Origin: Candidatus Wallbacteria bacterium | Lineage (GTDB): Bacteria > Muiribacteriota > UBA6191 > JACPRK01 | Reading direction: 5' to 3' | DNA length: 32,882 bases | Assembly: GCA_016213845.1 (NCBI GenBank) | Contig: JACQZN010000108.1 | Location: 1 to 32,882 of the forward strand | Shown here: positions 25,310-32,815 of the stretch, one piece after another | How positions within the stretch are numbered: the first letter of the stretch is position 1 | How the letters are laid out: each line of letters starts with the position of its first letter | Notes under the pieces: generated by a model | Told to the model about the DNA's origin: nothing | Databases searched by the model: none | The model's input: the letters and a program-made list of their open reading frames with translations, nothing else | Made by a program: the position numbers and the translations under genes

Positions 25310-25326
25310 CCGGTGGTCGCCACCGG
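25310..25326. other. Perfect hairpin CCGGTGG-TCG-CCACCGG
   Basis: A 7-bp stem with a 3-nt loop about 50 nt upstream of the acpP start, in the 273-bp region between acpP (-) and the unknown gene (+). It could be in the acpP leader; function is unknown, and I see no consensus promoter in this gap. Confidence 0.4.
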
Positions 25327-25531
25327 CACGCCGTCTCCGAACTGGGCAATCGGTGTGCCATGGGGACCCGATTTTGGCAGGATCGTGTCGGGAATCGGCT
25401 CTACGACAGGGGCGAGATTTTCGCTGTCCGGCCCGCGCGCTGCATGGTCACCGCAGCGCGGAGGCTGCACCTGCATGCCGGACGCTGCATGCAGTCCATG
25501 GGAAAATGGGGCGGGCAGCGGGCTGCCTTCC

Positions 25532-26008
25532 ATGAACCTCGATCGCCTTCGCGAGCAGATCCAGAACGACACCTTTGCGCCGTGGAGCGCCCAGGCGTGG
25601 GCCAAGGCGCACTTGTTGACGCTGCTGACACGAGGCGCCTACGACCACGTCCACGCCGATTCGCGCGGGATCGTGCGGGACATCTCCATCGTCGGCTGCG
25701 ACTCGATCGTGCTCAACTCGGTCGGCAATGTCTTCCTCACCGCCGCGCGAGAGATCTCGGTGGAGCTTCGGTTCTCGGCGTCCGTGCAGTGGTCCGGGCG
25801 GGTCGACCGCAGCGACCTGCAGGCGGCTCTGGCCCTGAAGTGGAAACTCTCGCCGCGGCCGGATGTCGGCCCGAGGAAGACCGTCCTGCACACGCTCAGA
25901 CTTCCGGTACCGGTGCAGGCCACCCTCGATGGCCACGGCCGGCTGCGCTCCTCCGAGATCCGCAACCTGGGCTATGGGCGGGGTATCATGGGGCGCAACC
26001 GGTTCTAG
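25532..26008 (+). CDS. Conserved-looking protein of unknown function
   Basis: A 158-aa protein I do not recognise. The N-terminal third is helical and polar (MNLDRLREQIQNDTFAPWSA); the middle shows strand-like segments (GIVRDISIVGCDSIVLN, ISVELRFSASVQWSGRV), and the C-terminus is basic (YGRGIMGRNRF). No signal peptide or membrane helix is evident. An in-frame ATG at 25475 with GGAGG 10 nt upstream is an alternative start that would add 19 residues. It precedes the metalloprotease gene by 58 nt on the same strand, so the two may be co-transcribed. Confidence 0.65.
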   Translation: MNLDRLREQIQNDTFAPWSAQAWAKAHLLTLLTRGAYDHVHADSRGIVRDISIVGCDSIVLNSVGNVFLTAAREISVELRFSASVQWSGRVDRSDLQAALALKWKLSPRPDVGPRKTVLHTLRLPVPVQATLDGHGRLRSSEIRNLGYGRGIMGRNRF

Positions 26009-26066
26009 GGGGAGACTTCCCTGCCCCGGAGCCCGGCTCCAGAGGTTGGCGGAGGACTCGACTCGC

Positions 26067-27632
26067 ATGCCGCACCGAAACGCCCTGCTCGGGACAGCTC
26101 TCTACATCATGATGATGGCCTTCGCGAGCAGCGCGATGGCGTTCGACCGGGACACGGGCCGGCCGCAGCCGCTCGACACTCGCACCGCACAGCCCAGGCC
26201 GGCGGCGGCGGTGTCGGCCTTCTCGCGCGCCTGGACCTCCGAGGAGATTGTCTGGGACCCAGCCTCGGGCGCGCCGGTTGCCATCGCCGGCGACAGGGCC
26301 GGCACGGATGAGCTCGACCGGCTCCGGAGCTCCATGGCCAGAGGCGTCGAGCTCTCGGCTGACGCCGAACGGCCCGAGCGCGTCGAGCTCCAGGCTGCTT
26401 TCGAAGGCCGCCCCATCTACCCGGGGCGGCTCACGCTGACGAGGGGACGGACGCGCTTTCTGATCGCGGGCAGCTTCGTGCTGGACGCTCGGGTGCTTGC
26501 GGCCAGAAGGCAAATCGACCTCGGCGCGGCCCGGGATCGGGCGCTGGCGCACCTGGGAGTTACGCGCACCGCGCGGCCGCCCGCCGTCCGGCCGGTCTGG
26601 TTCGACACGCGTCAGGGGCTGGCCGACGCCTACCTGGTCTCGGTGGCGACGCGCTCCCCGCCCGGCGACTTCCGCGTCGTCGTCGACGCTGCGAGCGGCC
26701 GGGTCCTCCACGTCGCCGATCTTGCGTGTGCGCTGGACGGCGTGGCCGGAGTCTACCGCGTCAATCCGCTGCGCTCGGGCGTCACCGTCGAGCCGATCGA
26801 CCACCTGCGGCGCCAGGGCCGACTCGAGGGCGAGCACGTCGAGGTCGAGAACGAGGACACGCCGATGCAGGCCTCCGACTCGAACAACCGCTTCGTCTAC
26901 CCGCCCCAGAACAAGCACCTGGACGAGGCCAACGCCTACTACCACGTCGACCGCGCGCACGACTTCTTCAAGGCACGGTTCGGTTTCGACGGGCTCGACA
27001 CGCCGATGGCGGTCGGCGTCTACTATGGCGAGAACCTGGACAACGCCTACTATGTCCCGTGGGGCAACTACATCGTCCTGGGTGACGGCGGCCGCTACAA
27101 CGTGATGTCGCGCGATGCGAGCGTGATGCTCCACGAGTACACGCACGCCGTGACGCACAAGCTCGCAGGCTTCGGAGTCGGTGGCGAGGCCGCGGCGCTC
27201 TCCGAGGGCACTTCCGACTACTTCGCGGCCTCCATCGGTGACGACCCGCGCGTCGGCGAGTGGATCGTCGCCAAGATCGGAAAGCCCTACCTGCGCTCCT
27301 GCGAGAGCCCGAAGCGGTACCCGGACGACCTGGCCGGCGAGAGCCACCAGGACGGCACGATCTGGGCCGCAACACTCTGGGACCTTCGGACGGCGCTCGG
27401 CGCCTTGGTGGCCGACGAGCTGGCGTTCCACGCGGTCGCCGCGCTCGGAAGCGAGGCCACAATGCCCGCGGCCGGCAAGGCGCTGCTACAGGCCGACGCC
27501 GATCGCTTCGCAGGCGCCCACCGTGAAGTCGTCGAGGCCGTCCTCACCCGGCGCGGCCTGGGCGGCAACGACCGGGCGATGCGACGCGCGGTGCGCATCC
27601 GCGAGGCGTTCCGGGCACTGGGCGAGCGGTGA
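26067..27632 (+). CDS. Exported zinc metalloprotease, M36/M4-like (gluzincin)
   Basis: A 521-aa protein with a signal peptide (cleavage near AMA at residue 25) and an N-terminal propeptide-like region with PepSY/FTP character (about 60-220, FRVVVDAASGRVLHV). The catalytic region has MLHEYTHAVTH (H356, E357, H360) and SEGTSDYFAAS (third ligand E380), followed by HQDGTIWAATLWDLR (427-441), a pattern common in fungalysin-like proteases. It would be secreted as a zymogen and degrade proteins outside the cytoplasm. The start at 26067 has GGAGG 11 nt upstream. The sequence is shorter than classic fungalysins because no C-terminal binding domain is present. Confidence 0.88.
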   Translation: MPHRNALLGTALYIMMMAFASSAMAFDRDTGRPQPLDTRTAQPRPAAAVSAFSRAWTSEEIVWDPASGAPVAIAGDRAGTDELDRLRSSMARGVELSADAERPERVELQAAFEGRPIYPGRLTLTRGRTRFLIAGSFVLDARVLAARRQIDLGAARDRALAHLGVTRTARPPAVRPVWFDTRQGLADAYLVSVATRSPPGDFRVVVDAASGRVLHVADLACALDGVAGVYRVNPLRSGVTVEPIDHLRRQGRLEGEHVEVENEDTPMQASDSNNRFVYPPQNKHLDEANAYYHVDRAHDFFKARFGFDGLDTPMAVGVYYGENLDNAYYVPWGNYIVLGDGGRYNVMSRDASVMLHEYTHAVTHKLAGFGVGGEAAALSEGTSDYFAASIGDDPRVGEWIVAKIGKPYLRSCESPKRYPDDLAGESHQDGTIWAATLWDLRTALGALVADELAFHAVAALGSEATMPAAGKALLQADADRFAGAHREVVEAVLTRRGLGGNDRAMRRAVRIREAFRALGER

Positions 27633-27678
27633 ATGCCTCGCTCGGGCCGGGCGCGCCACGCGTGAGCTGCCGGCGCCG

Positions 27679-28860
27679 TCACGACGCGCGCGGCCGTTGC
27701 ACGCGCGACCAGAGCCAGAGCACGGCCAGCAGCGCGACGGTCAGGACGGCGGACAGGACCAGGTAGTCGCCCAGGCGCCCCGCGGCGAGGTAGCCGCCGA
27801 TCAGCGCGGCCAGCCAGGCGTTCACGGCGCGGTCGACGATCGACTCGAGCGACATGATCGTCGCCCGGTGCTTCGAGTCGGGGATGACGTCGTTCATCAG
27901 CTGGCGCTGAATCGGATACAAAAGACCCGTCAGGTAGGCGAACACCGAGAGCAAGAGGAGCGTGGCGGCGCCGCCGGCCGGCGCGAGAAGCCCCACGCAC
28001 ACGGCGGCCAGCGCGGTCAGGGCGAAGACCGCGGCGAAATCGTCCAGCCAGCGCCGCACCCAGCCGGAGCGCGCCGAGCCGATCGCCTCGAAGACCGTCA
28101 TCAGCGCCATCACGCCGCCGTAGGTTCCGACGGAGAACCCCTTTTCCCCCAGCACCGGTTGGAAGAGGTTGACCTGGACTATCCGCGCCAGCACGAACGC
28201 CGCCACGCCCTGCGCGATCACCAGCCCCAGCACCGGGACCCGCGCAAACGAACGTCCGACCTCCGCCAGCCGCTTCATCGCGCTTCCCAGCCCCAGCCCG
28301 CCCGGCCGCTCGACCTCCACCGGGGGCAACGCCAGCGAGAACCCTAGGGCGACGACCGCTGCGCCCAGCGTCAGCCAGTACGGCAGCGTCAGCTTCCAGT
28401 CCATCAGAAGGCCGATCCCGGACCAGCAGACGACCTTCCCGTAGAGCGAGTAGGCTCGCGAGCGGCCCTCGATGTCCTTGAATCCCTGCGCGTCGCCCGC
28501 GCGCGCGAGCAGGTCGTAGAGATACGCGCTCGACGCCCCCGAGATGAACGACCGCGCCAGCGCGATCAAAAGAAAGTGCGCCAGAAACCCGCCGTAGCTC
28601 TGCCAGTAGATGGGCAGCACGCTCGCCGCCACCAGTGCCGCCGCACCCGCCCGCATGCACCGGCGCCGCCCGATCTGGTCTGCCACCATGCCGGTCGGGA
28701 TCTCGAGCAGACAAAAGGCGATGTAATAGATGCTTTGAATCCGGAAGATCTGCTCGTCCGTCAGACCGATCCGCTTCTGGTACTCGTAGTAGACCGGCAG
28801 CCAGAAGAGCAGCCCGAAGAAGAACTGGAATCCGAAGTAGCACCGGATGACGCGCGTCAT
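27679..28860 (-). CDS. MFS transporter
   Basis: A 393-aa protein with about 12 hydrophobic segments. EIPTGMVADQIGRRRCMRAG after helix 2 is the major-facilitator loop 2-3 signature (G-x-x-x-D-x-x-G-R-R). LYDLLARAGDAQGFKDIEGR in the central part resembles that of MFS proteins of the drug/sugar exporter type. The start at 28860 lies 5 nt after the stop of the upstream ATP-grasp gene, so the two form an operon; the in-frame extension to 28923 would overlap it. The substrate is not known. Confidence 0.88.
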   Translation of the reverse strand: MTRVIRCYFGFQFFFGLLFWLPVYYEYQKRIGLTDEQIFRIQSIYYIAFCLLEIPTGMVADQIGRRRCMRAGAAALVAASVLPIYWQSYGGFLAHFLLIALARSFISGASSAYLYDLLARAGDAQGFKDIEGRSRAYSLYGKVVCWSGIGLLMDWKLTLPYWLTLGAAVVALGFSLALPPVEVERPGGLGLGSAMKRLAEVGRSFARVPVLGLVIAQGVAAFVLARIVQVNLFQPVLGEKGFSVGTYGGVMALMTVFEAIGSARSGWVRRWLDDFAAVFALTALAAVCVGLLAPAGGAATLLLLSVFAYLTGLLYPIQRQLMNDVIPDSKHRATIMSLESIVDRAVNAWLAALIGGYLAAGRLGDYLVLSAVLTVALLAVLWLWSRVQRPRAS

Positions 28861-28865
28861 CGCCA

Positions 28866-30881
28866 CTACCGCGCGTACGGGCGAAGCTGCAGGAGGTGCA
28901 GGCCGTCCGCGGCGGCCAGCCACTCGATGTCGAGCGGGCTCGAGAAGGTGTAATCGGCGGAGAAGTGCGACTGCAGCAGCCGCCCCGCCACGGCCAGGTC
29001 CTGGAGCTGTTCCTTGCGCTCCTCGGGGAGGTCGGCCTCGGCGTTGCCGATGGAGAGCGTGCGGCCGCCGCCCTCGACGGTGTTGTACAGGTACTGGTAT
29101 GGCAGCTCCGCGCCCTGTACGACCTGGTTGACCGAGTGGGTCGACGCGTTGATGTAGACGTTGCGGAAGTCGTCCTTGCTGGTCGGGTTGCTGGTGACCA
29201 GCACGCCGCCCATGAGCGAGCCGACCTCCTCTTGAACGATGACGCCCATGTAGCTGTCGTCGAGCGAGATGCCGACCTCCTGGCGCAGCCGCACGCTGCG
29301 CGGCGAGAGCAGTGACGCCCAGACCTGCTTGATGCTCTCGAAGAGCGTGTCGGCCCGCGTCACGTGGTTGATCGACTCGTAGATCCCCGCGGCGGAGAAT
29401 CGCTCCAGATCCTCGGCGTTGGAGGAGCTGCGGACGACGAAGCTGGAGCAGCCGCCCAGGACGTTGGCGACCTGGGTGTCGATGTAGCCTCGGATGCGCT
29501 CGGGGATGCGTGCGTCACGGATCAGCCGCTGGACGTTGACGCAGAGGGCGTCGGTTTGACGCGCGTTGAGCTCGAGGGCCATCTTGAGCTTGCCGATGGC
29601 CTGCTGGATCTTCGGCGAGGACTCCAGGAACTCCTGTTGAAGCGAGAAGGGGATGGCGATGCCGCCCGGGATCTGCACGCGCTTGCGCAGGAAGTCGAGC
29701 GCGGCCCGGGCGAGGTCCGCGTCCTCGCTGACGCCGAGGAGCTTGGCCAGGTAGGGCAAGAGGTTGGGGCGCGGGGGGCGGCGGATGCGGTAGAAGCCGA
29801 GCAGCCGATCGGAGCCGTGACGCAGCACGTGCGAGAGCTCGCCCAGGTTCGCTGCCTTGGTGCCGTAGCGGTGGCGCGCGTCCATCCTGAGCTGATCGAG
29901 CTGCACGATCGGCGTCCGGCCGGTCTCGGGCTCCTCGATGCGGATCTTCTGGGCGCGCCAGGCGGGGGGACGATCCGCCGAGGCCGGACGCTCGATCGGC
30001 GTGAGCTGGACCTCGGTGGACTGCAGCCGCACCTCGTAGTCGACCCACTGGCCGTCGAGGCGATCCTGCGCGACGCGCTCGAGCAGGCCGACCTGGACGC
30101 TGTTGGGAATGTCCCAGCCGGAGGCGAGGACGTTGGTGTGGGACAGCGGCGTGGTGGGCTGGGCGTTGATGATGCCCGAGAGGCGCGGGATGTCGTCGGG
30201 CACTCGCGCCATCACGATGATGTCGTGCCAGTCGAGCGTCGAGCGCGCGGCCCGGTAATCGGCCTCGGAGGCGAACGCGCGCAGCCGGCCAGAGGCGCGT
30301 CCGGGGTTCAGGGGGATGTAGGTGGCCGACGCGAAGAGCTCGTGCGAGTAGATGCGGGGTAGCTCGGCCGAATCGATGGCGGCGACGGCCGCCTCCTGGA
30401 GGTGATTGGCCGGCTTCAGCAGGAGCGGCAGCGAGGGGTCGATCCAGTCGCGCACGAAGCGATAGAGGTAGAGCAGCATTGGCCCGTCCATCGTGTCGAC
30501 CTCGACGGTTTCGAGCGTGAAGAACGCGTCCGTCTCGCGGCGGTGGAGCGCCAGGATGGCCAGGTAGTGCCTGCGGTCGGGTGCCTTGTAGAAGCTGGCG
30601 TTGTACGTGTCGACGTTGGCCTCGAACTCGCCCGGCGGCAGGCCCAGGAGCGGGCCGGCGATGTAGTCGCCGTGGAAGGGGTAGACCGCGCTGTTCAAGA
30701 AGTGAATGACCCCGGCGGGGCGATCGACGACCAGCTTGACGAAGGGGTAACCCGCGAGGTTGCCCGCGATCTGGTGGAAGGCGGTCAGCGTGAGTCGCTC
30801 GCCGATGATGGCGGCGATGGGTGGCTCGTGGGCGGCGCCCTCGTCGGGCTCCGGGAGCTGCAAGTCCTTGCGCGAGACCAT
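28866..30881 (-). CDS. PEP/pyruvate-binding ATP-grasp protein with glucan-dikinase-like domain order
   Basis: A 671-aa protein. The N-terminal 230 residues are a domain I cannot name. Residues about 235-262 hold TTPLSHTNVLASGWDIPN, a phosphohistidine (PEP-utiliser mobile) site with His248. The C-terminal ATP-grasp PPDK_N domain follows (about 335-671): GTKAANLGELS (340-350), VVRSSSNAEDLERFSAAGIYES (482-503) and SPLDIEWLAAADGLHLLQLRP (648-668). Placing the His domain before the nucleotide domain matches glucan water dikinases rather than PPDK or PEP synthase, but no carbohydrate-binding module is visible. A phosphotransfer role is inferred; the acceptor is unknown. It forms an operon with an MFS gene. 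No clear Shine-Dalgarno precedes the ATG. Confidence 0.88.
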   Translation of the reverse strand: MVSRKDLQLPEPDEGAAHEPPIAAIIGERLTLTAFHQIAGNLAGYPFVKLVVDRPAGVIHFLNSAVYPFHGDYIAGPLLGLPPGEFEANVDTYNASFYKAPDRRHYLAILALHRRETDAFFTLETVEVDTMDGPMLLYLYRFVRDWIDPSLPLLLKPANHLQEAAVAAIDSAELPRIYSHELFASATYIPLNPGRASGRLRAFASEADYRAARSTLDWHDIIVMARVPDDIPRLSGIINAQPTTPLSHTNVLASGWDIPNSVQVGLLERVAQDRLDGQWVDYEVRLQSTEVQLTPIERPASADRPPAWRAQKIRIEEPETGRTPIVQLDQLRMDARHRYGTKAANLGELSHVLRHGSDRLLGFYRIRRPPRPNLLPYLAKLLGVSEDADLARAALDFLRKRVQIPGGIAIPFSLQQEFLESSPKIQQAIGKLKMALELNARQTDALCVNVQRLIRDARIPERIRGYIDTQVANVLGGCSSFVVRSSSNAEDLERFSAAGIYESINHVTRADTLFESIKQVWASLLSPRSVRLRQEVGISLDDSYMGVIVQEEVGSLMGGVLVTSNPTSKDDFRNVYINASTHSVNQVVQGAELPYQYLYNTVEGGGRTLSIGNAEADLPEERKEQLQDLAVAGRLLQSHFSADYTFSSPLDIEWLAAADGLHLLQLRPYAR

Positions 30882-30929
30882 GGTGGGGGGCTGGGCGAGG
30901 TTCGGGGCGGTTACGTCGATGGCGGTTCC

Positions 30930-30960
30930 AGTGTACCCGCTGGGTGGCCGTCGTGGCCAA
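30930..30960 (-). promoter_or_regulatory. Weak promoter candidate for the ATP-grasp/MFS operon
   Basis: Minus-strand TTGGCC (30955-30960) and TACACT (30930-30935) with a 19-bp spacer, about 50-80 bp upstream of the ATP-grasp ATG. The spacer is longer than ideal. Confidence 0.3.
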
Positions 30961-30992
30961 TTGGGCAGCGGCCTGGAGTCTCGAGCTGGGTC

Positions 30993-31032
30993 TTGACTTC
31001 CCCGTCCATACTCGAATAATTATTCGAGTATG
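30993..31032 (+). promoter_or_regulatory. Promoter and 26-bp palindromic operator of the DUF4143 ATPase gene
   Basis: A -35 TTGACT (30993-30998) precedes a -10-like AATAAT (31015-31020, 16-bp spacer; TAATTA at 18 bp is an alternative). The segment 31007-31032 is a perfect 26-bp palindrome with half-site CATACTCGAATAA; its last three bases are the ATG of the ATPase gene. The predicted transcription start falls at or next to the ATG, implying a leaderless mRNA and a repressor site covering the -10. This AT-rich island contrasts with its GC-rich surroundings. Confidence 0.7.
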
Positions 31033-32274
31033 ATCGAAGGCGACTACAGGCTCTCGTACCAGGAGTGTCTCGAAACACTTGGGGAGCGGCTGAAGGAACC
31101 CGGGACGGACAGGATCCAGCTGCTGTGCGGGCCCCGGCAAGTCGGCAAGACCACGCTATTGCTGGAGCTGGCGGACAGAATGGCTGACTCGGCCGTGTAT
31201 GTCGCCGCGGACAGCCCGGAAGCGACCGTACCCGGGTTCTGGGAGCGGCTGTGGAGACGGATCGAAGCGATGGCCGACCGAGGAGATGGCCCCATTCTCC
31301 TGCTGGACGAGGTGCACATGCTCGACGGTTGGGCAAGTCGCCTGAAGGGCGAGTGGGACCGCCAGCGGCGCCGCAAGCGGACCGTGAAGATCGTGGCGAC
31401 GGGCTCATCCGCCTTGAGGCTGGCGACCGGCTCACGGGAGAGTCTGGCTGGCAGGTTCGAGCGGCTCACGCTTGCGCACTGGTCGGCTTCGTCGCTTGCC
31501 GCAGCCTTTCACCTCAGCCCTCATGACTCTGCCGAGGCATTGGTGAGGATGGGTAGCTATCCTGGCGCGTTTTCACTCGGCGGAGATTTGCGACGCTGGA
31601 GCGCCTATGTCCGCGACTCGATTCTGGAGCCTGCCGTCGGGAGGGACATACTCGCGCTGGCACCGGTGCGGCGGCCTGCGCTCCTGAGGCAGGTCTTTGG
31701 CGTGGCGGCCTCGTCCCCGGCTCAGATCGTCTCTCTTCAAAAGATCCAGGGACAACTGCACGACAAGGGGGCCCTGGAGACAATCGCGCATTACCTGGCC
31801 CTTCTGGAAGACGCCTTCCTGGTCGCCGCCCTTCCGAAACACTCGCGTCGCGGAGCCCGGAGCCGGGCAGCGCCTCCCAAGCTGGTAACCCTCGACAATG
31901 CACTGCTTGCCGTGACCGATCCGCAAGGCGCACCCGATCGCAGTCGCGACCCGGCCAGGTACGGCGCCTGGGTGGAAAACGCCTGTCTGTCCCACGCCTG
32001 GAACCGGGGACAGAAGGTGACTTACTGGCGGGAGGAGCCCTTCGAGATCGATGCAGTGCTCGACGGCAGCTGGGGCCGGTGGGCGGTGGAGGTGAAGACG
32101 GGCAATACGGACTCTGCTTCTCTTCGCGGCCTGCTCGAGTTCACGCGCTGCAATCCGGAGTATCGCCCGCTCGTACTGGCCGAGGCCTCCGAACGCAAGA
32201 GCGCTGACAGGTCGGGAATCGCGTGGATGGATTGGCGGGACTTCCTGTGCGGAGCGCCAGGGCCCCGAGCTTGA
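31030..32274 (+). CDS. AAA-type ATPase with DUF4143 C-terminal domain
   Basis: A 414-aa protein. Walker A GPRQVGKTT (34-42) and LLDEVHMLDGW (91-101) with ATGSSAL (123-129) define the AAA_14 ATPase typical of this family. The C-terminal DUF4143 part contains WREEPFEIDAVL and WAVEVKTGN, a restriction-endonuclease-like E/D...EVK pattern. Such proteins are widespread, often laterally transferred, and of unknown role; toxin-antitoxin or defence functions have been suggested. The ATG is the last element of a palindrome, with no room for a Shine-Dalgarno. It lies between the ATP-grasp gene and a degenerate copy of it. Confidence 0.9.
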   Translation: MIEGDYRLSYQECLETLGERLKEPGTDRIQLLCGPRQVGKTTLLLELADRMADSAVYVAADSPEATVPGFWERLWRRIEAMADRGDGPILLLDEVHMLDGWASRLKGEWDRQRRRKRTVKIVATGSSALRLATGSRESLAGRFERLTLAHWSASSLAAAFHLSPHDSAEALVRMGSYPGAFSLGGDLRRWSAYVRDSILEPAVGRDILALAPVRRPALLRQVFGVAASSPAQIVSLQKIQGQLHDKGALETIAHYLALLEDAFLVAALPKHSRRGARSRAAPPKLVTLDNALLAVTDPQGAPDRSRDPARYGAWVENACLSHAWNRGQKVTYWREEPFEIDAVLDGSWGRWAVEVKTGNTDSASLRGLLEFTRCNPEYRPLVLAEASERKSADRSGIAWMDWRDFLCGAPGPRA

Positions 32275-32308
32275 GTGTGGTGGGAGGACAGGGAGCCTCG
32301 AGGCACTG

Positions 32309-32340
32309 CCCCCCAGGCCTCGAGCCCCCCAGGCCTCGAG
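32309..32340. repeat. Two tandem 16-bp direct repeats
   Basis: The unit CCCCCCAGGCCTCGAG occurs twice without a gap, 35 nt after the DUF4143 stop. It contains an AGGCCT palindrome. It may be a slippage product; no function is apparent. Confidence 0.7.
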
Positions 32341-32391
32341 CTCGATTCGCGGCCGTGACTAGTGCTTGCGCCGCCTGCGCGGCAGCCGGTC

Positions 32392-32588
32392 GGCTGAGTC
32401 GATGGTGGCGACGGCCGCCTCCTGGAGATGGTTGGCGGGCTCGAGCAGCAGCGGCAGCGAGGGGTCGACGGTCGGGTGCCTGGTAGAAGCTGGCGCTGTA
32501 CGTGTCGACGTTGGCCTCGAACTCGCCTGGCGGCAGGCCCAGGAGCGGGCCGGCGATCTAGTCGCCGTGAAAGGCGTAGACCGCTCTG
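32392..32588 (-). pseudogene. Degenerate partial copy of the ATP-grasp gene
   Basis: Positions 32392-32468 match 30366-30442 at close to nine in ten bases, and 32469-32588 match 30574-30693 at well over nine in ten, both in the same orientation as the intact gene. About 131 nt (30443-30573) is missing between them, which shifts the frame, and a TAG replaces a TAC Tyr codon where the intact gene encodes GDYIA. It corresponds to parent residues about 65-174. It is a decayed duplicate or the remnant of a paralogue. Confidence 0.85.
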
Positions 32589-32650
32589 GCCCGGAGCTAG
32601 ATTCCGGCGGAGGGCGGCGCCTATGCTAGCAGCAGAAAAGGCGGTGGCGA

Positions 32651-32815
32651 GTGGCAGAGAATGCGGACCGGATCGCGGCCCTGGAAGAGAAGATCGACGC
32701 GCTGGGGCGGCAGCTCGAACGGATGGAGGCCCAGCAGAGCGAGCTGAGGCAGTGGCTGGGCCGATGGCTCTGCGCGCCCGAGAACTGCAGCAAGGCCGGC
32801 GATGGGCAAGGGTGA
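32651..32815 (+). CDS. Small coiled-coil protein of unknown function
   Basis: A 54-aa frame starting with GTG: ENADRIAALEEKIDALGRQL with a heptad-like pattern through about residue 38, then RWLCAPENCSKAG with two cysteines. An AAAAGG tract lies about 11 nt before the GTG; the site is weak. The regular amphipathic pattern and ordinary codon use suggest a real gene. It overlaps the start of the next frame by 14 nt. Confidence 0.5.
   Translation: MAENADRIAALEEKIDALGRQLERMEAQQSELRQWLGRWLCAPENCSKAGDGQG

Noticed and set aside
24323..25531. Long plus-strand extension of the 158-aa gene through the RNA and acpP regions
   Set aside because: Composition is not protein-like, and it runs antisense to the structured RNA and acpP; a local start fits better.
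25255..25605. Minus-strand 116-codon frame overlapping the acpP start by ATGA
   Set aside because: The overlap is attractive, but codon third positions are less GC-rich than in neighbouring genes and no protein motif is visible. It might be rechecked as a 73-aa frame from 25478.
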